Assembly (NCBI GenBank): GCA_037044905.1
Contig: JBAOKB010000102.1
Location: 62,001-126,000, forward strand
Length of the DNA: 64,000 nucleotides
From: Hortaea werneckii
Taxonomy: Eukaryota > Ascomycota > Dothideomycetes > Mycosphaerellales > Teratosphaeriaceae
Direction of reading: 5' to 3'
Shown: in pieces, positions 10,954 through 22,597 of the stretch
Position numbering within the stretch: the first letter of the stretch is position 1
How the letters are laid out: each line of letters begins with the position of its first letter
The notes under the pieces: model-generated
Database searches by the model: none
Told to the model about the DNA's origin: nothing
What the model saw: the letters and a program-made list of their open reading frames with translations, nothing else
Position numbers and translations under genes: made by a program

Positions 10954-12396
10954 TCAAGAAAGAGCCCGATTCAAACTCTTCTGGAACGCACTAGCGATCG
11001 ATTCGCCACCTACATTCCGCCCAATAATGACAATCCTGCCACCCTGCTGTTCAGATCCAGCATGTGCATCTTCCTGTACACTAGCGCCGTCAATAAGTTC
11101 AAAAATCTCCCTCACACCCTGTAACATCTTCGTCCTACCATCACTCATCACCAGCCTTCCCTTCGTCCTATGGATCTCCCAACCCTTCTTCTCTTCGTGG
11201 CCCGGCAATGAACTCTCCCACAAGACCGATCGCAACCAAGCATCTAAACGACCAAGAACGTCTTCACCCAGAATCGGCAAACTCAGACTCATCGTCCCAA
11301 TAGCGGAATCCAGATGGCTATGCCCTTTAGTGGCGAAATCCAACGCTCCGGCATCGACATTATCATAAGCGTGAAGATCCAGGACCAAGCCTTCCAGCTC
11401 AGGAACCTGACTATGATCCGTGACTTGGATCCTGGCCAGAGCATTAATGGAGCGAACACGCTCCTTCACCGCCTCCAATTCCGCGGCAGTGACCAGATCA
11501 GCTTTATTAATCACCACGACGTCCGCATGCGAAATCTGCAGATGCGCCGTAGAGAGCAACGGACCCGCATGATGCCCCTCTCCGCCCTCCCCATGCTGCT
11601 CGCCACCATCATGATCATCATGCACAGCCTCCTCTCCAACCGGCTCATCAAGACACCTAACCACATTCTTCGCATCGACCAACGTCACGACCCCATCGAG
11701 ATAAATACTACTCCCCAACCCATCATCGACCCAAAAGATGGGGGCAATATTCCCCGGGTCCGCTAGTCCCGTCGTCTCAAGCAAAATATAATCAAAGGTG
11801 CCCTTGCGATCCATGAGGGATTCGAGGGCGTTGACGCCTTGGTCCTTGACGGAGCAGCAGATGCAGCCGTTGGAGAGCTCGAGCCATTCCTCTACGGACT
11901 CGTTCTCCTGCGAGACGGTGAGGGATTTTTCGATCGAGGACGAGTTGCCGAATTCGTTTAGGATGACGGCGATTTTCTTGCCGTGGCGCGCTGTGAGGAT
12001 GTAGTTGAGTAGGGTGGTTTTGCCGGCGCCGAGGTAGCCTGATCTTAGTGGTTAGTGCGGTCGTTGGGTGTGGTCGGTTTCGATTAGGGGAGGACGAAGT
12101 GGGCTGGGGAATTCTACGTGATGTGGCGTTGCCGCTTTGGGAAGGTACGCTGGAGTGGCGAGGGAAGGCATGAAACTCGCGAGTTCGGCAATCTCCCACA
12201 GGCTCATTCTCATGTATGGTTTGCAGACAGACGGGTGGATGTTGGGGGTTTCGACCAGCTAGTACGTACCAGTAATGATGGAGATGGGCACCCTTGCAAT
12301 CTTTACGTCCTCCATCTCGGCGTTCAATGTGCTGGCGGCTGGATCTGATCCATCGGCTGACACCAGCATAGGGGGTGCGTCGTCGTCTTCGTCCAT
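10954..12396 (-). CDS. zng1: Zng1-type zinc-transferase GTPase (CobW/COG0523 family)
   Basis: Exons are 12396-12270 and 12038-10954, giving 403 residues. The intron 12269-12039 splits the P-loop, which becomes GYLGAGKTTL (about 43-52) on splicing. The metal motif NGCICC has Cys at about 101, 103 and 104. The Walker B/G3 region is LETTGLADP and the nucleotide-specificity motif is NKAD. A His/Asp/Glu-rich loop (HDDHDGGEQHG) after the G domain could bind metal. The CobW C-terminal domain follows (near FELIDG). Family members use GTP hydrolysis to hand zinc to client enzymes such as methionine aminopeptidase, in the cytosol. It is divergent from the MOB3 gene across 330 bp. At 231 nt the intron is longer than its neighbours but shows no convincing hidden exon. 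Confidence 0.92.
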
Positions 12397-12726
12397 GGCT
12401 GCACCGAGAGAGATTGCGCAGCAGTAGTAACAATGATTGGTCTTCTTATAAGATGTAGTGGAATATGTTCACGCCCTACAGCAAGACGGAAGGTTGTTCG
12501 GTGAAGTTCTGGCTGCGGGTGCATCCGGCGCTATGTACCTTGAGGGTCAAGGTTGGTTAAGGTGCATGTGAAGCTCTAGACGCGCGACATAGAAGGAGCG
12601 TGGAGGAGATCAGGCTGCCAACTGCAACTCACATAATATTAATAAGAACCACACTGCTTGCACATTTGGCACAGTCTCACCAATACATTACCTGACTGAC
12701 ATAGCCATTGGCAGCAACACTCCGTC
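12397..12726. promoter_or_regulatory. Shared divergent promoter region (zng1 / mob3)
   Basis: 330 bp between two divergent start codons. No distinct operator was recognised. Confidence 0.5.
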
Positions 12727-14407
12727 ATGGCAGCAGCTCACTCACCAGCCTCATCACCGCGCCTCCCCTCCCCTCCTCCCATTGCCGAAGACCAAGTTGG
12801 TCCGACCTCCCCCGGTATCTCTCTATACGAAGACCACGGCAAACTCCAGACTCCCATAGACAGCAATGCGGCGGCATCGCGGAGAATACGGCCGGGCACG
12901 AAAGCCGAAGACATGGCCGAAGGACCTCCATTGGTCGACTTACAAGATGTATACCATATCACAACCTCCCCACCTACTTCCCGCAAAGGCTAACCCGAGA
13001 CTGATCCAGCTCGACTCCCCCTTCCAACTCACCGAACACCTCAAAGCCCTCCACTACTCCTACACCCACCCCGCAGACTCCTCCGCCGTCCAACCCATTA
13101 CCGCCAGCATCGCCCACGACCTCGCCCAACCCCCATCCCACACGGCGAGCGAAATCTGGCTATACGAGCTCGGTCGCTTCCTCATCCAGAAAACGAACCA
13201 AATCATCGTCGCCCTATTCGCCGACACCCCGGCCTGCTCGGCGCAGACCTGTCCCGAAATGCGCGCCTCAGAATGGCAATACCTCTGCGCCGTCCACGAC
13301 CCGCCGAAAAGCTGCTCCGCGATCGACTACTGCTGCCACACCCTCGACTGGGCCGCGACGACGCTGACGAGCTCCAAAATGTTCCCGTCGCGATTAGGCC
13401 TCGGCTCCAGCCCATCTTCGTCTCTATCTGCCGCCGGCACAGCAGCGGCACTTACCACCGACAAAGTCCTCGCGTCCCAAATGAAGGAGATCACGAATAT
13501 TTTCCGTCGCGTGTACCGCATCTACGCGCACGCGTGGTTCCAGCACCGGGAGATGTTCTGGCGGGTGGAAGGGAAGACGGGGTTGTATGTCCTGTTTAAG
13601 ACGGTGTGTGATGAGTATGGGTTGATTCAGCCGGAGAACTACACGATCCCGCCTGAAGCGGAGGGGCAGGAGCCTGGGGAGAAGGAGGAGAGTAGTGCTG
13701 GGTTAAGAACGCAGCATCAGCAGCTACAGACGCCTATGTTGCTAAAGCGGGATATGGGCGCGGAAGGGTTCGGGAATGATGCGGGAGTTGATACGACCAA
13801 GAGACATCGGCATACGCTTTCGGACCGGTCGAGCTCGGTCACGACGGTAATTCAGGAGGAAGTTGAGGAAGAGGACGAGCACCCGACCACGACAACGACG
13901 ACGATGACGACGACGGAAGGGCCAGAAGAGCAGGACGAGAAGAGTCTAGAGCGGCAGGCGACGAGTCTCAAGGACTTCGCTGAGTCCTTGCCGCAACCGC
14001 AACAGCCGCATCAGGACGAAGCGGAGGTGAAGGAGGAAGAGCAGCCTACGAAACCGGAAGATAGCGCGCCAGTCAACACCGAAGACCCTACCGCCACGCA
14101 GCCCCCGACGGTGAAGGAGGAGGAAATACCCGAGGACGTCGACGAGGCTCCCGTCCCGAGTATTGAGCGCAGCGAGACGATCAAGCCGTCTAAGGAAGAA
14201 GAAAGAGAAGGAGAGAGTTCCGCGGATGCGAAGACGGAAGAGAAGCAGGTCGAGCAAGGGGAAAGTTCTGAGATCTCAGCACCATCAGCAGCAACGGTAG
14301 CAGAAGCGGAGGAAAAACCAGAACTGGATCAGAAACTCGCCCCGATGGAGCCGAGCGAGGCGAAAGCCGCTGAAGGCGCTGAGGCTGGGAAGACGGTTGC
14401 GGATTAA
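12727..14407 (+). CDS. mob3: MOB3/phocein-family STRIPAK subunit with long acidic tail
   Basis: Exons are 12727-12948 and 13010-14407, giving 539 residues. The intron 12949-13009 joins VDLQD to LDSPFQL. Residues about 75-260 form a Mob1/phocein domain: TCPEMRASEWQYLCAVHD, CSAIDYCCHTLDW, KMFPSRLGL and the histidine-bearing HAWFQHREMFW. The AVH..P...CSAIDY block is closer to phocein (MOB4/fungal MOB3) than to Mob1 or Mob2. Phocein proteins are adaptors in STRIPAK, which in filamentous fungi controls hyphal fusion and fruiting-body development. After the domain comes about 280 residues of Glu/Pro/Thr-rich, probably disordered sequence with many acidic runs, far longer than the roughly 220-residue animal protein. 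A short Ser/Ala-rich insert sits inside the domain after the FPSRLGL motif. Confidence 0.88.
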
Positions 14408-14912
14408 GTGAGAGGGGGGGGCGGGGCTTTTGCTGGTTTACACTGATCTTTGCCCGCTTTCTTTTGGCCGGGACACTGATGCGAGAAGTGTAGGCGGAGC
14501 TGGAGGGGAAAAGTATGGTAGACTTGGGTTCTAGTACTTGCTATCGTACGTTCTGCCTCCTTCCTTCCTTCCTTCCTCCCTTCTTCTTCGTCTCTTTGGG
14601 AAAAAGACCAAGGGGTTTTGCGTTTCGGCTTTGTGGTTGTAACACTTGCATTTTTTCTTGATACCCGCTGAGCTTTCCATCTTTTTTTTTTTTTTGTTTT
14701 TGGAAAAGCTGGAAAGAGGTGTGTGTGGTTTGTTAAAAAAAAAAAAAAATTATTTATGGAAAAGGTGGTTGTTTAATAGAAGTTGTGATGCTTTGAGGTG
14801 CGGAGTTCTTTGTTTTGTCTCAGTCGGGTTGTGTGTTTAAGCTCATTGGGGTTCATGTCATGGGGCGGTAGGAACGGGAGAGGTGGATCGGTTTGGGGAT
14901 GATTGGGGTAAT

Positions 14913-14958
<46 letters not shown>

Positions 14959-15234
14959 TGGGTTGCGGTGCTGTGGGATTGGGACGAGGAGTTTTGCTTG
15001 CTGATGGTTTTTGCAGTGGACAAGTAGATCGTATGGAGACGGTCTCATGGAAATGTGAGTTCTTTTCTGGTTTGATGTTCTGCTTAATGTTGCTGAGCTA
15101 TGTCGCTCGCTGATGCTCTCGCTGATGCCCTCGCAGTGCTTCAGCTTGATACCCTTGGGCATTGATGAGCTTTCATCCGAACCGTCATGCATGCCGAACC
15201 GCTTCCGTATCCCTTTCGTGTCTCTCCCTTGGCC
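14408..15234. other. Convergent intergenic region with long homopolymers
   Basis: Lies between the 3' ends of the mob3 and coiled-coil genes. It contains a T11-type run near 14683, A14 near 14735 and a 44-G run. No gene seen. Confidence 0.6.
14913..14956 (+). repeat. Poly-G tract, 44 G
   Basis: An uninterrupted run of 44 G, able in principle to form G-quadruplex structure. True length may be affected by sequencing. Confidence 0.9.
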
Positions 15235-16760
15235 TTACTCTTCAACCTTGATCCTCGTATCTTCCTTCGCAGCATTGGGCTTCTGGACGACGACCTTGGC
15301 TTTACATACCGTCGTCACCTCCTCCATCTGTGGTCTCTGTGTTAGCACGGTCACGCCAACAAGCAAGAGAGGAGAGAGGGAAGGGTTCTTACGTTCTGGC
15401 CCATTTCGTCGCCAAATTTGTAGACAGCCGGAAAGACTGAGATCTGGAGGGTCCGACCGAGGAGCTCTGTCTCCTCTTCTTCGCTCTGTATGGCTGTCAT
15501 GGTGTCCATGTCGAAGGTGGCAAAGCCGTTGGCGTATCGGACATGCATCATCTCGACATGGAAATCGGCTTTGGCGCTGTGCAGGGTTCGGAAAAGGTCG
15601 CGGGCTGGGGTCAGAATTTTGATAAGTTTGGGTGCTTCGTTTTTCCAGTTCAGCACAATGGCGTCTCCGAGCAGCATCTGCAATTTGTCGCAAGCCGCAA
15701 GGAGCAGAGCTCTGTCTGCCTTGTGTATCGCTTCTTCATCGTGCTCTTGCATCATCTTGCGAGTCGGCTGAAGCCACTCCTTGAAGCTGGCAACGTTGCT
15801 GACTGCGTAGCATCTGTTAGCGCAGTCGATGCATCTGCAATTAAACTAAATACCTTTCATATGGGCTGCGAGATCGGCAACTGCTTTGAGGGCTGTGCCA
15901 CCCGTGGGCATGCCAAACAGGTATTCTGGGTCCGCAAGCTCAACGACGATCGTTGCCACCAGGCCGATAATGAGCTGCACGAGGCATGACTTGTCGTCGG
16001 CCTCGTCAAGGACGAGCGTATGGCCCAGTTGCGGTGACTTGCCCTCGTTGGAAAGCTTGATGCGGTCTTCTCGGGGTTAGCTGGGGACTGATAACTCAAG
16101 CGATGCGACTTCCAAGGTTCTTACCGAGATTCTTTCCACGGAGTATCTCCAAGACAAAATTCTGGATGCCGTAAAAAACTCGGTCCATCTTCTGGCGCAC
16201 TTCGTCGTCCGTCAACTGGTTCTCCGTCCTGGTCGAAGCCGCGATGCCTCTCTTGAAGGTGAGCAATTGTTGCTGCAAGTCAGTCGCTTTTGCTTCCTGT
16301 GCTCTACGATCTCGCTTTGCTGCATCGTTGAGCTGCCGAAGGTCGTTTATGATTTTCTTCATGTGGAGGACTTGGCCACGGAAGTCGTTTCTCTCGTACT
16401 CCAGGTCCCTGATGGCGTAGAAGGAAGCCCTTGCATCTTCCTTGAGTGTCGCATTCTCCTCCCACAGCTGCTCATCTTCCTCGGCTGTCACATAGCCACT
16501 CATGTCTAGGTCATACTCTTGATTTGCACGGGCGTGCCGCCTTGAGAAAACTCCGTCGAAGCTACCATCCTGTCAGTCTCTTGTACCTTCGGCGTTGGCT
16601 TCGATTTACGGGCTGTGGTGCACTTGACTTACTATCCGCCGAACATGCCTGCAGCCTGAGTGCTCTCCTGGGACGAAGTGTTGTAATCTTCCCGCGGGCC
16701 CTGTCGCTGCCTGTTGCGGTGACGACGCCCCTGATATCGCTGGTTACTTGCTGATGCCAT
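15235..16760 (-). CDS. Coiled-coil protein of unknown function
   Basis: Exons are 16760-16633, 16561-16125, 16069-15854, 15802-15393 and 15327-15235, giving 427 residues; all four introns are GT-AG and keep frame. The N terminus is basic (RYQGRRHRNRQR). Residues about 55-140 are heptad-like and charged (EEDEQLWEENATLKEDA, then HMKKIINDLRQLNDAAKRDRR), predicting a coiled coil. A helical middle follows, with LVQLIIGLVATIVVELADPEYLFG, hydrophobic but not clearly a membrane span. The C terminus is a short charged tail. I do not recognise the family. Its start codon is 355 bp from the divergent Hsp70-like gene, so the two may share regulation. Exon 5 is small and its junction is the least certain. 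Confidence 0.72.
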
Positions 16761-17115
16761 CTTTGCAGCTGGGTGGTCTTAGGATGATGATTTGGTACAA
16801 CTTTCAGGCCACAGTAAGGAAGTGAAGCTTTGAATGAGATGCTGGTTGTGGCAAGAGGATCTGGAACAATCAGAAGCTGATGTTTGATGGACAGGATCTA
16901 TTCTCACATGCGTCTTCATGCGCTAAACCCACTGCTTCACCCTCACTTCACTTGATTGATCCCATCGAACCTTCCAGGCTATGCACGTGCTCCCCCGGTT
17001 AGGAAGTGAAGGTTCAGCCTTGACACCCTTCTCATTCTTCTTCATCCTCTTCATCCTCAAAACATATATTTCCGACACCTACGTCAAACATTTGTGACCG
17101 CTGTTACGGTCCATC
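16761..17115. promoter_or_regulatory. Divergent promoter with two heat-shock-element-like motifs
   Basis: 355 bp between the coiled-coil gene and the Hsp70-like gene. GAACCTTC at 16967-16974 and GAAGGTTC at 17008-17015 both match GAAnnTTC, the paired half-site of heat shock factor; the second is preceded by another GAA in 5-bp phase (17003). Full three-unit alternating elements are not present, so support is weak. Confidence 0.35.
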
Positions 17116-19101
17116 ATGGCGCCTTCGACAGACACTCTGGTTGTCGGTATAGACTTCGGCACTACATACTCCGGGTATAATACATTCCAACGACTGAACC
17201 TAGTTCCCACTGACCGGTGTCTGTAGTGTCGCTTCCGTCTATGGCGGTCAACCCGAAAAGCCTGACGAGATCGAGGTCATCAAGAGGTAACCTAGCCTCA
17301 AGGCCCCAGCAGTGAAGTAATAGCTAACGAGAGCAGTTGGCCAGGAGGAGGCAATGGCACTAGGGAGAAGGTCCCATCCGAGATCGCCTATGGAGACACT
17401 CTAACAGCGTCCGACGAACGCAAGCTACTCTCTGGTGGAGATGCTGATGATGACATCCCAAATGCGAAGAAAAGAGCCACTGCCACCAATCGCAAGCGTA
17501 AAGCAAGCGATGAGTTCGACTTGGAAGATGTGCTCACGCCACCGCCAAAGAAAGAAAAGTCGAAGGGTAAAGGCAACAAGGCTACCAGCAACATGCGTTG
17601 GGGCTACCAAGTCCGCCAGGATGAGCAGCGTCTGCGCTGCTTGAAGTTGCTACTGGATCCAGAGCAGAACTTTCCCGATTACGTTTCGCTAGACGACATC
17701 AAACAGCAGCTAGCGACGACGGGGAAGAGTGTCAACAGTGTTATCGCAGAGTACCTTAAGGCGCTCTTCGATCATACCAAGGAAGCGCTCAAGCGTCGCT
17801 ATGGCGAGTACTTCGTGTCCAAGACACCTCTTCAAGTAGTGCTTACTGTTCCTGCTGTCTGGTCCGACAAAGCACAAGAGGCGACACTCTCAGCCGCAAA
17901 AGATGCTGGAATCGGCGATCAGATTACCATGATCTCGGAGCCAGAGGCAGCTGCTGTCTATGCACTTCAAGCCATCCAGCCCAACGATCTAAGTGTCGGC
18001 CAGAACTTCGTCGTAGTCGATGCAGGCGGCGGGACGGTCGATCTTATCACCTACAGCATTCAAGGCTTGAACCCACTTAGGCTCGAGGAAGTCGTTCGTG
18101 GGAGTGGCGGATGCTGCGGTGCCGCGTTCCTGAACCTCGCCTTCGTGAAGTTCGTCCAGAAGAAGCTCGGCAACAAGGCATTCGTCGAACTTCGCCTCAA
18201 TAAGCCCCAGACTTGGTTGACTGCTCTCAAAGATTTCGAGGAGAGCGTGAAGGTCAACTTCAATCCAGCTGACGACACCGTCTTCTTCATCCCGCTACCT
18301 GGCGTCATGAGCAATGCTAAGGCGGGAATCGAGAACGGGTTCCTACGTATGAGCCAGAGAGATGTCGGCCAAATTTTCAAGCCTATTGTCCAGCAGGTCA
18401 TTGAATTGGTTGAAGGTCAGATCAACAGTGTGTGTGAGCTGGGCCAGAAGGTTAACGCTCTCATTCTGGTCGGTGGCTTTGGCCGGTCTGAGTTTCTAGC
18501 TACATGCCTCCGTAAGCGATTCACGGAGCGCGAGCCGGCCATTGAAGTTCTGCAGCCCGTCAATGCTTGGACTGCTGTTGTTCGAGGGGCGGTCCTTCGT
18601 GGGGTCGAAGGCCAAGAGCTTGTCCTCAGTCGTAAAGCTCGTCGCCATTACGGTATAAAGGCGAATTCAAAATTCGATCGCTTCTTTCATTCCGAAGAAG
18701 AGAAGTACTGGGACTCAATTGAAGAGTGCTGGCGGGCCAAAGACCAAATGACCTGGTACATTAGGAAGGGGGACAACGTATCTTGCGATGAGCCGGTCTT
18801 GTTTCCTTTCCACCGGTGCTTCCTGTCAAGTGACAGCAAAATCGCCACCAGCAGCTTGACCGTCTGCGAGGATGACGTGGCACCGACTTCCGCGAACAAT
18901 CAGACGCACACCGTCTGTCGAATGGTTGCCGATCTCAACAACGTCCCCAAATACCTCTGGGAGTCGAAGACCAATTCAAAAGGTATTCGTTACCAAAAGC
19001 TGAGGTACCAGCTGGGCATGCAGATCACGAGTGGTGGGATTCACTTTGACTTCCGCGTTGACGATGTCGTCTATGGAGAGGTGACCGCTTCATTCGACTA
19101 G
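17116..19101 (+). CDS. Hsp70/HSPA12-like actin-fold ATPase with basic insertion
   Basis: Exons are 17116-17174, 17227-17286 and 17337-19101, giving 627 residues. The ATPase phosphate-1 loop VVGIDFGTTYSG is restored by splicing. Later motifs are LTVPAVW, ISEPEAAAVYAL, VVDAGGGTVDLITY and the adenosine loop LILVGGFGRSEFL. This is the divergent fungal Hsp70-like (HSPA12-type) family: there is no conventional substrate-binding domain or EEVD tail, and the C terminus is a beta-rich region of its own. Between residues about 70 and 118 there is an insertion with two basic clusters (KKRATATNRKRK and PPPKKEKSKGKGNK), resembling a bipartite nuclear localisation signal. Function in fungi is poorly defined; some relatives sit near self/non-self or stress genes, which is not shown here. 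Confidence 0.85.
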
Positions 19102-20697
19102 GGTACAGGCACCATAGTGAACGTAACAGGCCGCGGTGCTAGCGGCTGCGGCTGTAGGGTTTCACGGAAGAGTTTGAGCGAGGAGTTGGGCGGAACTTTT
19201 CAATGGGCTGGACTTCATACGTTGCTTCTCTAGGCTTTCAATAGGCAAAAAATTGAATTGCATAGAAGCTGACCTGAAGTCCGCCAGCAAGATGAGACAT
19301 GCATTACATAGTACAGAGCTTTGAAATGATACGATGATACTTTACGACCTCTTACTTTCCTTGACCATCTGTCCTAAGAGCCCTAAACCAACCACCTTCT
19401 CACAAAAACACCTTTTCGCCTGAACCAGTGATTGTGAACAAAACATGTACAACGTAGCAAGAGCTGGAGAGCCTTCCGAACAGACCCCATTCCTGTCCTC
19501 ACTCCCAGCTCTAGATGACCAAGAGAAGACGTCTTGCCACCGTGGAATCCCTGATATGATCCAAGCCCCGTCCCCTTCATCCAAATATCTTCCAAATGCA
19601 CAAACTCCCACCTACGAACCCAAGCCACATAACCATCCCTTTCCCATCATCGCACCTTGCCCCAAAAATTTCCTAACAGACCTACTCCAAGCTTCCACCA
19701 GGCTCATAATCGTCCTATGTCTCTCCATGGAGTCCAGGCGCCACTCCCTATGCTGAACAGACTGCAGGTGTTCAATCCTTCCTCCACAAATCCAGCCGAC
19801 TTGCCGTTTCTTCCAAGGTCAATAAATCATCTCTTCGCTTGCACCGAGTACTCTTGAAAGCAAAACAAAACACTTTCTATCACCAACCCTCTCTATGCCA
19901 ACCCGTGCACAACCACCACCTCAAGCTGAACCCATTCCGATTCTACAGCCGCCCACCCATCGATCCAAAAAAAGACAAAGCAAATCAGCCCAACTAAGTC
20001 TTCAACTCCCCCTTTTCCTTGCCCAATCTCCGCAAAAGAAACTCCTTCGCTCACACCTGTTCTACGCCTTCATTGCTCGCTTTCCCTTCCCTCTCCTCCC
20101 TCACCTGACTTGGTGCCGGAAAGTGCTCAGTTGTCAGGGGCACAGGGAAGCAAGATAGGGAAGGGAAAAGAAAAAGAAAAGAAAAAGGGAGCAAGGAAGA
20201 AAAAAGAGAGAAAGAGAAAAAAGAGCCAAAAAAAAAAAAAAAAAAGAGGGAGGCCCTCCTAGCCAAGTCGGAAATGAGCTGGAGAGGAGAGAGCAGTGTA
20301 ACGGTGGTGCGCCGAGAAGAGGAGGTAGCATACGGGGGAACGGAAGAGGTGCGCACAGACAAGACAGGGAAAGGGGGAGAGAGGGAGAGGAAGGGAGCGG
20401 AAAATGGGGAAGTGAGGTGGAAGATAGTAGGGGGACTGGGTATCAGAACAGCGAAAGGATAGGAGGAAGTGAAGGAAAGGAAGAAAGGGAGGGAACGGGA
20501 GAGGGAGAGAGAGAACAAGGGGGGGGGGGGGGGGGGGGGGGAGGATGTTTTAAAAGGGTATCAAGAAATATAAGTACAAAAACTCATCATCCATCATCCT
20601 CAAAGGATCTATTCAAAAATGAAGCAACGTCTGGACGTTGCACGATATCCGTAGACCGAAGAAGGAGAGGAAAAAATCGCCAAGACCATTTCCGCTA
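19102..20697. other. Convergent intergenic region, low complexity
   Basis: About 1.6 kb between two gene 3' ends. The open frames on both strands from about 19890 to 20520 are artefacts of strongly strand-biased purine or pyrimidine composition. It contains an A18-type run near 20229 and a 23-G run. Confidence 0.6.
20519..20541 (+). repeat. Poly-G tract, 23 G
   Basis: An uninterrupted run of 23 G within a purine-rich strand, 160 bp past the msp1 stop codon. Confidence 0.9.
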
Positions 20698-22246
20698 TCA
20701 CCGCCGCACAACCTCCTCCACCTCCCCATCCTCATCCCGAAACTCATCCACTTCCTCAGTCGAACTGGCCTGACTCCTGACTTCATCCTCCACTTCCCTC
20801 ACCTCCCTCCTCGCAGAAGCAGCAGAAGTCGACGCTCCATCCGCCGAGCCAAGGAAACCTGCCCCACCAGCACCAGTATTACTCCTCATCCCGAAAAAAT
20901 CCTCCGTCTGCAGACCGCGAACCTGCTCGCCCTTGACCGCCTTCATCGGCCTCCCGGACCCCCGCGTCTTCTTAATATACTCCCTCACGGGGACCATAGC
21001 GGCCTCACGACATGCTTCTTTGATATCAGACCCGGACATACCCGCCGAAAGCCTGACCAGGACATCGAGATCGAAAGCCTTCTTCTCCTGTCCCTCTGCA
21101 CCACTCCGCCTATTTCTCCGCGAAACCCTCCTCTCCCCCTCATCCCCATCCCCATCCCCATCCCCGATAACCCCCCGATCAATCCTCGTATCCCTCAACG
21201 TCAGCTCAAAAATCCTCCTCCTCTGCATCTTCCCGGGCAACCCAACGGGAAACTTCTTCGGCATCCGTCTCAAAATCGCCTCATCAATATCGCCCACTCG
21301 ATTCGTCGCACCGAGCACCACGATCCTCTGCCCCCCGGCCTCCCTCGTAGCCGACGCCAATCCATCCCAATGCGTCATAAACTCCGCCTTCACCATCCCA
21401 CTCGCCTCATGCTCCCCGGACCTCCGCGTGCCGAGCACGGCGTCAATCTCATCGATGAAGACGATACTGGGCTGGATCTTCCTAGCTAGAGAGAAAACCG
21501 CGGAGACGAGTTTATTGCTATCGCCGTACCACTTCTCCGTGAGGGTCGAAATATGCAAGTTCAAGAACGCGGCGCCGGATTCCCGCGCCAGGGCTTTGGC
21601 GAGCATGGTTTTGCCGCAGCCCGGGGGACCGTAGAGGAGGACGCCCGAGGGCGCGGTCAGGAGCGAGGAGGTGGTGGTGTAGAGGTGCGGCAGGGTGAGG
21701 GGGTAGATGACGGTTTCGCGGAGGTCGTCGATGATGGGGTCTAGGCCGCCGATGTCGGCGAAGGTGATGGGGATTTCGGCCGGGGAGACGACTTCCATGG
21801 CGATGGTTTGTTCGTAGGGGGTTAGGGTGAGGGGAGGTGGGGGTGGGGGTTGTTGGGTGGGCGGGACGGGTTTGCGGGAGCGATGGCGACGGGGGCGGTG
21901 GGTGGTGTCGCGGTCGGAGTAGTCGAAGCCATCGTCGTCGGAGGCGGAGGAGCAGGCGTCATCGTCTGAGGACTCGTCTTCCAGTTGTCGGTCGTGGTTG
22001 GAGAAGATGGATTGGAGACGGGTGGTGGCGGCTAGAGCCTTCTGTTGGGCTTCGGCTTTGGCGCCGGCGTCGGGATCGAGGCGGGAGAGGATGGAACGGG
22101 TGAGGTAGAAGATGAGGACCGGCTGGAATCAATATATTAGTTGGGGGATTGATGGAGGATGGTGGTGAAGGTGGAGGAAGACATACGGCAGCGATGATCA
22201 TGAGGCCATCCGCCAGATAGCCCTGCCATCGACGGTCTGCCCCCAT
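20698..22246 (-). CDS. msp1: Msp1/ATAD1 membrane-anchored AAA ATPase
   Basis: Exons are 22246-22187 and 22122-20698, giving 494 residues. The N terminus has one membrane segment (about 13-30, DGLMIIAAPVLIFYL), split by intron 22186-22123. A Ser/Asp-rich linker follows, then a linker domain containing TFADIGGLDPII. The AAA core has Walker A GPPGCGKT, Walker B IVFIDEID, sensor ATNR and the arginine-finger region AILRRMPKKF. Msp1 sits in the outer mitochondrial (and peroxisomal) membrane and pulls out mislocalised tail-anchored proteins and stalled import substrates. An acidic/basic insert (GDGDGDGDEGE and following) lies between the small-domain helices, and a charged disordered tail ends the protein; both are longer than in yeast (362 residues). 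It is divergent from thymidylate synthase. Confidence 0.92.
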
Positions 22247-22597
22247 TTTCTTGATGGCTTAATCAATTCTTAAGCAAATGTCCTTCAAATGGGTATGGAT
22301 TGGGAGATCGGAGTATGAAGCGTGAGTCGTGGTGGTGGATGAAGTTGGATACAATTGCTTGGATGCAATTGCTTTGCTGGACGGATGAATTGGATGAATT
22401 GCATGTGACAGTCCCGATGCCCGACACTCAAAGACATCTCCGAATGATGAATGATGATCCGCCCGAGGTAATTCCGTCCCGTCGCGTCTTCCGCAACGCG
22501 TCTCGCCAAATACATAGTACATGTATGTAGTTGACTGTACATCTCACTACCACACCACCCACTCTCTTCCTCGCCACCACCCTCGCATACCCCCATC
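22247..22597. promoter_or_regulatory. Divergent promoter (msp1 / thymidylate synthase)
   Basis: 351 bp between two start codons; carries the MluI-box pair described separately. Confidence 0.6.
22482..22501. promoter_or_regulatory. MluI cell-cycle box pair upstream of thymidylate synthase
   Basis: An exact ACGCGT is present at 22496-22501, with a near match TCGCGT at 22482-22487, ending 96 bp before the thymidylate synthase ATG. ACGCGT is the MBF (Mbp1/Swi6) site that drives G1/S transcription of DNA-synthesis genes in yeasts, where the thymidylate synthase gene is a classic target. Binding here is inferred. Confidence 0.6.

Noticed and set aside
20051..20518. Minus-strand frame rich in Ser/Phe/Leu/Pro
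   Set aside because: It arises from a purine-biased strand and has no protein-like organisation; it lies in the convergent intergenic region.
20698..21634. Long plus-strand frames (283 and 233 codons) across msp1
   Set aside because: Antisense to the AAA domain with all motifs on the minus strand.
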